Source of the DNA: Microvirga vignae
Lineage (GTDB): Bacteria > Pseudomonadota > Alphaproteobacteria > Rhizobiales > Beijerinckiaceae
Length of the DNA stretch: 64,000 nucleotides
Assembly: GCF_001017175.1 (NCBI RefSeq)
Contig: NZ_LCYG01000016.1
Location: 62,001-126,000, forward strand
Direction: 5' to 3'
Part shown: in pieces, positions 38,377 to 46,874 of the stretch
Layout: every line of letters starts with the position of its first letter
Position numbering within the stretch: the stretch's first letter is position 1
The notes under the pieces: model-generated
What the model was told of the DNA's origin: nothing
Database searches by the model: none
What the model saw: only the letters and a program-made list of their open reading frames with translations
Translations under genes and position numbers: made by a program

Positions 38377-39417
38377 ATGCCAAAGCCTCCACGACCAACA
38401 GGTTCGCGAACCCGTCGCAGCGCTCCGAAAGCAGGGATTGCCGACCTGGTCGGCACCCTTCCCCGTGTGACGGAAAAGGTCGCCGAGGGTGCCGACGCTT
38501 TTCTGGAACGCTACCCTCAAGACGCGCGTGATCTCGAACTGATGAGGGAGGATCCCGCGACGTGGCTCCGGCGGGAGGTGCAAAACCTTCAGAAGATGTC
38601 ACGGGACCAGCACGTGAAGCACCTCGCTCTGACCTATACCATGTACGCCAAAGCGGCACAGGATGACGGATACCGCAAGGCGCTTGTCGGGCTCCTTGCT
38701 GCGAGAAGAAAAAAGGTCACAAAACAAACTCACTTCGCCGACCTGCTGGTCGAGCTGATGTTCACGTACGGCGACGACACACCTGAAAACCGCAGTCGAT
38801 ATCGGCGCCTCTACAACCGCGACGCTCACGCCATTCGCTATCTAATGGCCGCGAAGATTCCGCCCGACCAGGTGGAAGAGCTCGCGCGCCAGAAGGGCGA
38901 AGGACCCGATGCATGGTCAAGGAAGCGAGCCGATGCGGAAGCACGATCAGAGAGTGCAGCTATTGACGAAGCATCGCAACAGGACTGCGAAGCCAGCCCC
39001 GCGCAGGTCAGGCTCCGAGCCAGTGGTCCGCTCAATATCGCCTGTACACTCGCTGGCACGGACACGATGGCCGAAATCGTAGAGCGTGCCATAGACCTGC
39101 TGAAACACGTGAGTCAGCATGTCAGCGATGCGGGTCAAGCCGCCTCCGGAATGAATCAGGACGCCAAGGAGCGTGTTCAGATCGCCCGCCATAAGTGCCG
39201 GATACTCACCGAACTGTGTGAACGGGCCCTGAGCATCCCCGATGAGCCGCCGCCCGCAATCCTTGAAGTTGAGATGGATGACGACGGGTTGGCCGAGGTG
39301 CTCAACATGAGCAAAGAAGACCGGGCGAGGATCACCGTGAAAAGGCGCAAAGGGCCTGACGGGTGGACGAGGATCATAGCCGTGGCGCACCGAATCCATG
39401 TTCCATCGCGGGAGTAG
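38377..39417 (+). CDS. Unrecognised protein, 346 residues
   Basis: I do not recognise this family. The start is ATG 38377 (MPKPPRPTGSRTRRSAPKAG), 107 bp after the integrase; the frame is open further upstream only because it is antisense-like out-of-frame sequence within the integrase. The N-terminal third is basic, the middle is helical (LALTYTMYAKAAQDDGYRKA; GLLAARRKKVTKQTHFADL), and an acidic segment (EVEMDDDGLAEVLNM) precedes a basic C-terminus (KRRKGPDGWTRIIAV). No signal peptide or membrane helix. Confidence 0.7.
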   Translation: MPKPPRPTGSRTRRSAPKAGIADLVGTLPRVTEKVAEGADAFLERYPQDARDLELMREDPATWLRREVQNLQKMSRDQHVKHLALTYTMYAKAAQDDGYRKALVGLLAARRKKVTKQTHFADLLVELMFTYGDDTPENRSRYRRLYNRDAHAIRYLMAAKIPPDQVEELARQKGEGPDAWSRKRADAEARSESAAIDEASQQDCEASPAQVRLRASGPLNIACTLAGTDTMAEIVERAIDLLKHVSQHVSDAGQAASGMNQDAKERVQIARHKCRILTELCERALSIPDEPPPAILEVEMDDDGLAEVLNMSKEDRARITVKRRKGPDGWTRIIAVAHRIHVPSRE

Positions 39418-39684
39418 CACACCCCAATGGACCGAGACTACGCTCTGGCCTCGAAACGACTATTGGTAGGTTTCACCTCCCGCAAGCTTACCGCACTTGC
39501 CTCAGCCTTTGCACGTGCGGCTTTCCATTAATAGTCTACTCACATTTCTGACTTGCCGACGCCCATGACACAACGAGCGGCCAGGGAGCCGTAACTCACG
39601 AAGGAACGTCTTCCCCTGTGGAAGCGATGCTTCCGGTATTCCGTAAAGGATCGTCACACCCACCAAATCGAAAGGAGCAGGGTG

Positions 39685-39993
39685 ATGACGGAAACAGACT
39701 TTAGCGTACACTTTCACCAGCAGCTTGATCAGGAAAGGGCCGGTGAGCACAAGAATCTCTCTAAGCCGACCCTGCGACGGCAGCGCGGGCCATCACACAA
39801 AGAGCAGACGAAGCATGTCCATTTTCCTCGTCTGACAATGCACTTTCCGACACTCGCGGAACTGCACGAGGTCGATTTGAGGCCATTGGCTTATACAAAT
39901 CGGAGGCTGACGAAACTGATCGTTCAGCTCAGAGCGGCGGCGGACTTCCTCGAGGTGCTTCTGGCGCTCTACAAAAAATACAATGACCAGTAG
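39685..39993 (+). CDS. Small unrecognised protein, 102 residues
   Basis: ATG 39685 has AAAGGAG 7 nt upstream; a GTG one codon earlier is in frame. The protein is basic and His-rich in its first half (HFHQQLDQERAGEHKN) and ends in an amphipathic helix (TKLIVQLRAAADFLEVLLALYKK). No family recognised. The spacer before it (39418-39684) shows no other gene. Confidence 0.5.
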   Translation: MTETDFSVHFHQQLDQERAGEHKNLSKPTLRRQRGPSHKEQTKHVHFPRLTMHFPTLAELHEVDLRPLAYTNRRLTKLIVQLRAAADFLEVLLALYKKYNDQ

Positions 39994-40425
39994 TTGGCGT
40001 CAGCCCAACAAATGGAAGAACCACGGCCAGGGTATGCCGACTGTAGCGCCCCAACAGACGAACCTCATCGGAACTGAACCGCTGATGCAACGATCCCCAT
40101 CGTGATCAGCGGCTCTGCACGTCCCGACCTCGATTGAGCCTTCGGCAGCATAACCTGCCGACGCATTCCCGCAGATGCCTGACGCCCAGGTGGCGGGAAG
40201 TCTCCAACACATCATCCAACACATCAAAAGTCAGATCATGAGCCAGCCAACGACTTCGCTAGGTGCGTCGATGCGCATCCTAACGGCGACCTTTGCACAT
40301 CAGACCAAAGCGTCCCGACGACGAAGATCTCGCAATTTGAACCCGATGCACTTCAGCTCTGCTGCCGTGCGTCGGATCGCCCTGCATATACTCACCCTGA
40401 AATACACAAACCCAATCAAAAACTC
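39994..40425. other. Spacer before the HUH-like gene; possible 84-codon frame
   Basis: A frame from ATG 40175 to TGA 40429 could encode 84 residues (starts MPDAQVAGSLQHIIQHIKSQ) and overlaps the next gene's ATG in an ATGA arrangement, but its composition is not convincingly coding. Positions 40184-40196 (GCCCAGGTGGCGG) are identical to the first 13 bases of the tRNA-Leu at 36434. Nothing else is seen. Confidence 0.35.
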
Positions 40426-41469
40426 ATGACTAAGCCGTCAAAACCCAATTTGAAGCCGCCAATTGCCCCGACAACACCCTCAAAGCGCAAAAAGCCGAAA
40501 CGACCCCCCACCCCCTTCGAGCTGGCTGCACGCGAGCGCCTTACCACATGGAGGTGCTTCGAAACTGCCCACAAGCTACGGGGCGACGAAATCCAAAGGC
40601 ACGTCGAGAAACCGCGCAAGGGGTCAATGGAGATCCCGCTTGATGTTCAAGATCAGCTTAAACGACGCGCTGCCATGTTCCTGCCCGCAACCAACAACCA
40701 CTCGAGAATTGCCTTTGCTAAAATCGCAAGAGAGCATGTTCGGAGGCTGGTGAAGAGCGTTCAAAAAGATACGCCCTTTTTCTTCGTGACACTGGCACCA
40801 AGGAAGTATGCCGTGCCCTTTCACGAAGCCGCAGACTTCAACGTTGAAAGGCTGAAGGCTTGGGCGAGACAGAAACTCGAAGGCCGCAGCTTCATCGGAA
40901 TGGTTGAAGCTGCGCACTATCCAAACCTCGGACTCGTTCAAGGGCGAACCGATAAAACGGTATCGTGGCACGCGCACTTGCTCGTATGGGGAATCCGAGA
41001 GTTTGAGCTGAAAGCTATCGTCGACGCAACGAATGCTCGGGAAGAGCCGCTAATCCCGTACAAGCGGCCTGCTCACTACAAGCTACTGACTCGCAAAGAA
41101 GTCAAGGATCAGACCCTCTACATGACGAAAGCTCCGATGAAGGAGCACTTTGTGTACCCGAAGGCCGAGGAGGTCGTCGATCCCGAGACCGGGGAAGTCA
41201 CCAAGGTCAAGACGGAGCGGTGGAAGCACAAGAAACGGCCATACCGTAGGGTGGGGCTCGCCAAGATGACGGTGGTGCTCGCGAAGTATTGTCTGGATCA
41301 GCTCATGTTCGCCGGAAAAGAAGGAAAGGCGACCTATGACGCTATCAAGGCTGAAGCTCTCGAGCCCTACCAGAAGTACGAGCGGGCTCGGCAACAGTCC
41401 GCTCCTCCTGCCCGCGCCCGAACACGGCGTGTGCCGCGGCGGCGAACCGGACTCCAGCTCTCCTCTTAA
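40426..41469 (+). CDS. Candidate HUH endonuclease / replication-initiator-like protein
   Basis: A 347-residue basic protein. Three features in the right order suggest an HUH (rolling-circle Rep) fold: a hydrophobic strand ending in FFFVTLAP (118-125, motif 1-like), the metal-binding WHAHLLVWG with His-Ala-His (182-184, motif 2) and LYMTK (231-235, a Tyr followed by Lys two residues on, motif 3-like). Both termini are Lys/Arg/Pro-rich. If correct it nicks DNA during replication or transfer of the element. The codon use is less GC-rich than the backbone. Fold confirmation is lacking, so this remains a motif-based call. Confidence 0.5.
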   Translation: MTKPSKPNLKPPIAPTTPSKRKKPKRPPTPFELAARERLTTWRCFETAHKLRGDEIQRHVEKPRKGSMEIPLDVQDQLKRRAAMFLPATNNHSRIAFAKIAREHVRRLVKSVQKDTPFFFVTLAPRKYAVPFHEAADFNVERLKAWARQKLEGRSFIGMVEAAHYPNLGLVQGRTDKTVSWHAHLLVWGIREFELKAIVDATNAREEPLIPYKRPAHYKLLTRKEVKDQTLYMTKAPMKEHFVYPKAEEVVDPETGEVTKVKTERWKHKKRPYRRVGLAKMTVVLAKYCLDQLMFAGKEGKATYDAIKAEALEPYQKYERARQQSAPPARARTRRVPRRRTGLQLSS

Positions 41470-41590
41470 CGTCAACCCGTCGAACCACATCGGCACTCCC
41501 GATCGAGGCCAGCCCGCCGATGCCCGCTCGGTGCCGCGTAAAGACATAAGCACCCTCGACACTCACCATCACGAAGGAAGGACACAGGTT

Positions 41591-42121
41591 ATGGAAGTCA
41601 TCACGACAGAAGCGCAGCTCTACGACCGGCTCGTTGAATACATGCGGCAGACTGGGGAGACGCGCCCCTACCCGAAGGCGGTAATCGACTTGGCCGAATG
41701 CATCGTTCGGCTGATTCCTGAATTTCTGGTCGAGGAGCATATCCTCGAAAGCCTGTACGGTGATGAGCGATGCCCCTGCTGCGACCGGACCGACTCGACG
41801 CTGCTCGGGCACGTGTTCGCGAACCTGGCGGGAAGCGCCGAGCAGCTGCCGTACAGCAGCACCCTGGTTGCATTCGTCGCGCGGGTGGCGCCGTTGCTTC
41901 GGGCTGGCATTCCCCTCGATGTCGCCAACCGCGAGGCAATCGAAATCCTCGGGCTCGTCGCGGGGGGTGTCGTGACTGAGAGCCGGCGCGGTAAAACATA
42001 CTGGCTGGAGACGACCAGGGCGGGCTGCACGCAGCTTCACGTCAAGATCAAGATTGAGCAGGACTGCTCCATGTTGGAGCGGCCACGGGCCGACACACTA
42101 GACCCGGTTGACCTCGACTGA
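41591..42121 (+). CDS. Unrecognised protein with CPCC motif, related to the next gene
   Basis: A 176-residue protein starting at ATG 41591 (MEVITTEAQLYDRLVEYMRQ). It has a Cys cluster ERCPCCDRTDS near residue 60, which might bind zinc, and ends with GKTYWLETTRAGCTQLHVKI and an acidic tail. The segment YWxETTxxGxxxLxVxI also occurs in the protein at 42233-42826, so the two may be diverged paralogues. No known family. Confidence 0.65.
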   Translation: MEVITTEAQLYDRLVEYMRQTGETRPYPKAVIDLAECIVRLIPEFLVEEHILESLYGDERCPCCDRTDSTLLGHVFANLAGSAEQLPYSSTLVAFVARVAPLLRAGIPLDVANREAIEILGLVAGGVVTESRRGKTYWLETTRAGCTQLHVKIKIEQDCSMLERPRADTLDPVDLD

Positions 42122-42232
42122 AACCATCTGCGGCGAAGACTCTGATCCTGCGTTTCATGCCCGCACCGTCAAATGACGAGATCGCGGTCCGCTATGCGAT
42201 CCGAACTAATTGAGCTGCACTAAAGGACATCC

Positions 42233-42826
42233 ATGATGAACACAAGACGCGTCATAGCTAAGCAACTGATCGACGGACACCGTGCCAGATCCAATCGTAC
42301 ACCACGGAACTCCAGCGAGCCAACACCAATCACAACCCGTCGAGAGCTTTTGGTTCGGCTGTTTCGCCAGCTTGACACGCTGGAGCCTCGCATTGCCGTA
42401 CACCCGAACCTACTGACGGCAAAGCAAGAGATGCTCGAACATCTGCGAGACCGTGCATTCATAGCCACTCCTCCAATCTACTGGTGCGAGATCTTTGGGT
42501 GGGTCGAGTGGGCCAGACAGGGAGATCCCGAGGCTTCTCGTTGTGGAGAGCCCTTGCTAGAGTTCATGGGGCATCTTGGGGAGGCCATACAAAGGAAAGG
42601 GGGTGCTCGGATACCGCGGGCTCGCGCAATCGAAATGATGATCAGTATCATTCCGGCCGAATTCAGCGGAGCTTATCTGTCCTGCGGACCGTTCGAAGGA
42701 CGATATTGGGTCGAGACGACACCAAGGGGTGTCGCGGACCTTGAGGTTCAGATCCGCGTTCAGTTGCCGATGGTGCAGGAGATGCTCGCCGACGATCTCT
42801 TCGATCTGAGTGTCCCATACCGCTAA
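42233..42826 (+). CDS. Unrecognised protein, possible paralogue of the preceding gene
   Basis: A 197-residue protein; ATG 42233 or 42236, with AAGGA at 42223-42227. It has an N-terminal basic stretch, then RRELLVRLFRQLDTLEPRI, and a C-terminal part GRYWVETTPRGVADLEVQI, then an acidic tail DDLFDLS. The last ~45 residues align by eye with the end of the protein at 41591-42121; the Cys cluster is absent. Function unknown. Confidence 0.65.
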   Translation: MMNTRRVIAKQLIDGHRARSNRTPRNSSEPTPITTRRELLVRLFRQLDTLEPRIAVHPNLLTAKQEMLEHLRDRAFIATPPIYWCEIFGWVEWARQGDPEASRCGEPLLEFMGHLGEAIQRKGGARIPRARAIEMMISIIPAEFSGAYLSCGPFEGRYWVETTPRGVADLEVQIRVQLPMVQEMLADDLFDLSVPYR

Positions 42827-42903
42827 TACCTGCTAGTGCCGCACCTAGATTGGAGGCCGCTCTCTTGGGCGGCCTGCCACACGCCCGGTAGGAACGCTCT
42901 GCA

Positions 42904-44001
42904 TTAGGGTCCCAGCACTCTGTTGCCGCGAGGCTGCCCCCGCCGCCCCGCAGTCGGGATCGCGTGCCGCCAGCCCGCCCGCGCATGATCCATCAATGCC
43001 TGCTGGCGCGGATGGCGATACACGTTCTTCGTCCCGTACGAAAGGATGTATGGCCTCCCGGGTACGGTCGGTGCGGGCACTGATGTGCTTCCACCTGAAA
43101 ACACTGCTCCGTGGTGAGTTGCCACCAAGTAGTCCAGCGTCGGCATTCCTCCCGGAAGTTGCACAGTGTTGTAGTCCGCATCCCCGACCAGCAGGGCCGT
43201 CTTTCCGCCCTGCAGCGACACGTGCACGGCGAGGCCGGAGTTGTTGTGGTCACCGTACGGGCCCCCACCCGAGACCAAAGAGCCGAACGGCGTCGGGAGG
43301 TGTCTGCCCGTCCAGACGTGGAGGTTGTTCTTCGCCGCCAGGATATGCGCGACCCGTGCCGCTCCCGGACCAAGCTTTTGCCGCGGCACGATCCAGGGGC
43401 GCTCGAGCAGCGCAGGCGAACTGAGGGCCGCGTGAAGGTGATCCCAATCCCAATGAGACAGAATCACGGGTGCGGTGCCCTTAGCATCGAAGGCCAAGGA
43501 TTTCGGGGCCGTATGGCCGTTGAACGAGATGGGAAGGCCGACATCATAGAAGAAGACGGCCCTTCCGGATGCGTTCCTGCTTTCAGTGAAATTCGCTTGG
43601 CCCACATCGTGGACCACGACCTCCACAGGAACGGGCAGATTGGATAAGAGCGAGCTGATCGCAGCATCTGATGACGGATGGACAAACGGGCTTAGGCTGC
43701 AAGCGTGTCCAAGATCCGGAGGAAGCTGAAGCGCCGGGGCGACGGCTGCTCCCAAGCTGCTTGGGCGAGGACCGTCGGCTTCGTCGTCGGCCAGGAAAGT
43801 GATCGATGTGGTATGGCCACGCGCAAGGGTCGTGTAGCCCAATTCCGTCAGACCGGCGTACCAGGTAGGGAGGCGCACCGCAGGGCTGTCCTGCACCAAG
43901 TCGAGGGCGAACCAGTCCCCGACCCGAGGAGGCCGCCCCGCAACATCGGTGAACCTGTTCAGCGTCGTAACGACCCGAACGAGCCCGAACTCCGGCGACA
44001 C
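42904..44001 (-). CDS. ComEC-like metallo-beta-lactamase-fold protein, 5' end uncertain
   Basis: At least 365 residues from GTG 44001. The ComEC/Rec2-type MBL pattern is complete: HDVGQANF (about 131-138), the metal motif SHWDWDHLHA (182-191, with Trp-Asp in place of the usual second His), ALLVGDADYN and LVATHHGAV. Such proteins may be nucleases or phosphodiesterases. The frame continues coding-like upstream to a TAG at 44214 (GEFPNGRFIARLTRI, ARISFEFDAIDAEGIDAAAR) but without a usable start, so the 5' end may be damaged or start elsewhere. Confidence 0.7.
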   Translation of the reverse strand: MSPEFGLVRVVTTLNRFTDVAGRPPRVGDWFALDLVQDSPAVRLPTWYAGLTELGYTTLARGHTTSITFLADDEADGPRPSSLGAAVAPALQLPPDLGHACSLSPFVHPSSDAAISSLLSNLPVPVEVVVHDVGQANFTESRNASGRAVFFYDVGLPISFNGHTAPKSLAFDAKGTAPVILSHWDWDHLHAALSSPALLERPWIVPRQKLGPGAARVAHILAAKNNLHVWTGRHLPTPFGSLVSGGGPYGDHNNSGLAVHVSLQGGKTALLVGDADYNTVQLPGGMPTLDYLVATHHGAVFSGGSTSVPAPTVPGRPYILSYGTKNVYRHPRQQALMDHARAGWRHAIPTAGRRGQPRGNRVLGP

Positions 44002-44587
44002 AGCTCCTTGCTTGATGTCGCGGGCGGCCGCGTCGATGCCCTCGGCGTCGATTGCATCGAACTCGAACGAAATTCGCGCGTGATGGGCGGAGCTGAGCGA
44101 GTCTATCCGCGTCAGCCGTGCGATGAACCGTCCGTTCGGGAATTCGCCGCTGGTGTAGATTCCCGGAGGGAAGAAAAAGAAGAAGAAGACACAATCCTCC
44201 CAATGGCAGGGCTATCAGTCGGACGGCCGCCCCACTGCACCGCAGCCTGAAGATATTTCCCCCAGGCATTTATGGATAAGCTTACCCGCCGGCAAGGCCA
44301 AATCAGGTCGTCGGGGCCAAGACGCTGCCTCGTCGCCTCGGCGGCATGGTCCACGACAGCCCGGTGCGTTGGGTGGTGACCTAGTACGCGCCACCGGGCC
44401 GGATACCTGACGGGCAGAGCGCTTCACCGCAGCAACACAGATCCTGACAGAGCCGCCGGGCAGGGAGGCGTGGACTGCCGGGACGGGATTCGGCTGCCGG
44501 ACCCGTGGTCGAGGGGCCTTGTGGCAAGCGCTGTCGTAAGCGGCCGGCATGCCTGCTTGACAGCGCCTATTGCGGGCCGTGTACGAC
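44002..44587. other. Spacer with upstream remnant of the MBL gene
   Basis: On the minus strand 44002-44213 reads in frame with the MBL gene and looks coding but has no ATG, GTG or TTG. It includes a pyrimidine tract (about 44169-44190, runs of TTC) that could have caused a frameshift. The rest to 44587 has no supported gene. Confidence 0.45.
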
Positions 44588-45619
44588 ATGAGGCCCTTTA
44601 GGTGGCGGCATGGCATGAACCTCGATGAAGCGAACCGCTGGGACTTCTTTCGGGCGGCCGCCCGGCCCGCCCTTGTGCTCGCGCCTGCCTCGTTTCTCGA
44701 CGACGTCGGTGCGTCCCTCGCAGCAGCGGGGGTCCAGGATGCAGTAGCGCGGCACGAACCGGGGCCGGTGTTCGACTGGCTGATGAGCCTGGTTCAGCTT
44801 CAGGGCGTCTCGGACCGGGTCGCGCTCGCCTATGCAGCGAAACACGGAACGGTCCGTTGGGCCGACGTCGACGCGGCGCTGGCCCGAGGGCCGGAATGCC
44901 GCCGCCTCACGAGTTACTGGCACTTTCACGAATGTCGGTACGTGAAGACGGCGCAGACCTGCTCGGAGCCTCACCTCGTGCACCGTTGTCCGCTGGCGGC
45001 CCATCCGCTCCGCAACGGGCGCCTCAACCAGGCCGCCTACGGCCTTTTCCTGTTCATCCGCGATGTCTGCGGCGGCGATCTGGTGCGGTGGATCGACCAT
45101 CGCCTCGCCGCTGCCGATCGACCGGGGGCTCCTGACCGCGCGGTGCGCATGGGACGGGCGCTGCTCGATCCGCTCGCCAATGTCTATGGCATCGGCGAGA
45201 AGCTATGGTCGATGGCGCTGGCGGACCTCCTGCTTGGGGCTGATCCGGCCCGCGGCCGATGGGTCACCACGGGATCCCATATGATTGCGGTTGATACGCT
45301 GGTTCACAACTTCATGCATCGCACCGGGGTGCTTAGGCGACTGAATGCGGACCATGCCTATGGCGAGGGGTGTTATGCGCCCAGAGGATGTTCTGCCATT
45401 ATCAGGGGGTTGGCTCGCCACATCGACGCTCGTGAGTTCAACTCTGACTTTCCAGCCTGCTTTCCACGCTTTATCCAATTCGCGTTGTGGCACTTCTGCG
45501 CCGAAAGTGGGCTCAACATCTGCAACGGAACCCGGATCAACGACGCGATGCGGTGCCAGAACCGGTACTGCCCTTGGTTCGACGGCTGTGAACGGATCTG
45601 CCTAAAGCCTCACGACTAG
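44588..45619 (+). CDS. HhH-GPD (endonuclease III-like) protein with Cys-rich C-terminus
   Basis: A 343-residue protein from ATG 44588 (TTG 44570 is possible). The centre matches the HhH-GPD DNA glycosylase core: NVYGIGEKLWSMALADLL holds the hairpin GIGxK with the catalytic-type Lys, and MIAVDTLVHNFMHRTG holds the Asp equivalent to Asp138 of endonuclease III. The end is Cys-rich (CNGTRINDAMRC, CQNRYC, CPWFDGC), reminiscent of the 4Fe-4S cluster but with different spacing. The N-terminal 150 residues have extra Cys/His (HFHECRYVKTAQTC). Whether it excises bases is unknown. A truncated relative lies at 59184-59585. Confidence 0.6.
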   Translation: MRPFRWRHGMNLDEANRWDFFRAAARPALVLAPASFLDDVGASLAAAGVQDAVARHEPGPVFDWLMSLVQLQGVSDRVALAYAAKHGTVRWADVDAALARGPECRRLTSYWHFHECRYVKTAQTCSEPHLVHRCPLAAHPLRNGRLNQAAYGLFLFIRDVCGGDLVRWIDHRLAAADRPGAPDRAVRMGRALLDPLANVYGIGEKLWSMALADLLLGADPARGRWVTTGSHMIAVDTLVHNFMHRTGVLRRLNADHAYGEGCYAPRGCSAIIRGLARHIDAREFNSDFPACFPRFIQFALWHFCAESGLNICNGTRINDAMRCQNRYCPWFDGCERICLKPHD

Positions 45620-46031
45620 AGCCTCGGATGGACGCATGTGGACACAAGGCCGCTGGAAATGCGTTCTGCTAAAGGTCATGCCCCACTTTGTCATAGCCGT
45701 GGGTCCGTCGGGGCGGGTGAGCCTGACCAGTTCCGATGCTGTGTCGGCTTGATGACGAACCACTGACACCAATGTGCCGAGTGGCGGTACGGCAGTCGTG
45801 CCCGGCCGCCGCAAAGTTTGCGGTCCGCACGTCAATGTCGGAGAAACCCGCAGAGCCCCACTTCCAGTGCGGCGCTCCGATTCTCTTGAGCCGTATGGTT
45901 GTCGCTCAAGGAAGATAGCCGAAAGAGTTAGGAGCAACTCCCCAACATTTCCCGCGTCTGACAGACCCGTCGCAATGGCTCGGGGACAACGAATAGCATA
46001 GGATTCCCTAGAAGATCTCGCGAGGCGGAAA
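45620..46031. other. Intergenic region, no gene seen
   Basis: No convincing reading frame. A 7-bp hairpin CTTGAGC/GCTCAAG (about 45885-45909) is present without a T tract. It contains the presumed promoter of the two-gene unit at 46032. Confidence 0.4.
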
Positions 46032-46862
46032 ATGGATCAATCGGAACGTTCGCCCGGCAAGCAGGATCCAACTGCGACCGACAAGCCGAGTATCGGTGCG
46101 CAAGGCAATGGCCAGGAGCCGCCTAGACTTCCACCAGGCAGCCATGCGCCAGGTTCAACTGCGGATCCTGGTACTGCTGTAGGAGGTGGCGGCGGGAAGC
46201 CGCTGGAACTTCCGAGACATGAACAGTTTTCATCTATCGAGTATGCCGTCATCATCTTAATCATGGCGGCCGCACTCGGGTCGTTCTTCGTGCTTATAAT
46301 CTACTACGATCAAGCTAGATTTTGGCAGTATCTGTTCATTTTGTTGTTTCTAACGCTGGTGCTTGTAGGCGTCCTGCGTGCGGTGGGTGCGATTCAAAAG
46401 CCCACTATCGTTCTCGGTGGAAGCATCGTCGTGTTCGCGGCACTCTGGTGGATCACATCGGACCAGTTCAGACAGTTCGATCTGACCCAGAACGATCGAG
46501 AAAAGCTTCAAAGCGAACGGGACAGGCTGCAGCAGGAATTGAACAGGGTTTTGGCCGGCCTGCAGCAGCTTAATGAAAAGGAGCTCTTGATCGTCACAGT
46601 AAATCTGAATGACCGGCCAATACGCGACGTGTTGGTCAAGTACGAATCAGATCCTGACGAGAAGACGGCCCGCAAGGAAGGGCATCGTCACATCATTCCC
46701 ATCAAACAACTGGCGAATGGCGGACCCATCCGGCTGGAGCTCGATCGGACAGCTCCTCCAGAGCGTGTGGAGACCGAAGCCGCCCGATACGAGATCGATC
46801 GCCTCATTTACTTACGAGAACAGCAGCAGTTGAGGCTCTTTCTCCAGCGGGTCCAGAGTTAG
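46032..46862 (+). CDS. Membrane protein with three helices and a coiled coil
   Basis: Unrecognised, 276 residues. The first 65 residues are Pro/Gly-rich and disordered (TAVGGGGGKPLELP). Three membrane helices follow at about 71-91, 98-118 and 125-141, then a coiled coil (REKLQSERDRLQQELNRVLA, 156-175) and a compact C-terminal domain (LLIVTVNLNDRPIRDVLVKY). It could be a membrane sensor or scaffold. The next gene starts 12 bp after its stop, so the two form an operon. Confidence 0.7.
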   Translation: MDQSERSPGKQDPTATDKPSIGAQGNGQEPPRLPPGSHAPGSTADPGTAVGGGGGKPLELPRHEQFSSIEYAVIILIMAAALGSFFVLIIYYDQARFWQYLFILLFLTLVLVGVLRAVGAIQKPTIVLGGSIVVFAALWWITSDQFRQFDLTQNDREKLQSERDRLQQELNRVLAGLQQLNEKELLIVTVNLNDRPIRDVLVKYESDPDEKTARKEGHRHIIPIKQLANGGPIRLELDRTAPPERVETEAARYEIDRLIYLREQQQLRLFLQRVQS

Positions 46863-46874
46863 GAGGGTAGTTGA

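Noticed and set aside
45885-45909. Group II intron-like segment (TTGAGCCGTATGG)
   Set aside because: A simple hairpin only; no domain V sequence or reverse transcriptase gene is nearby.
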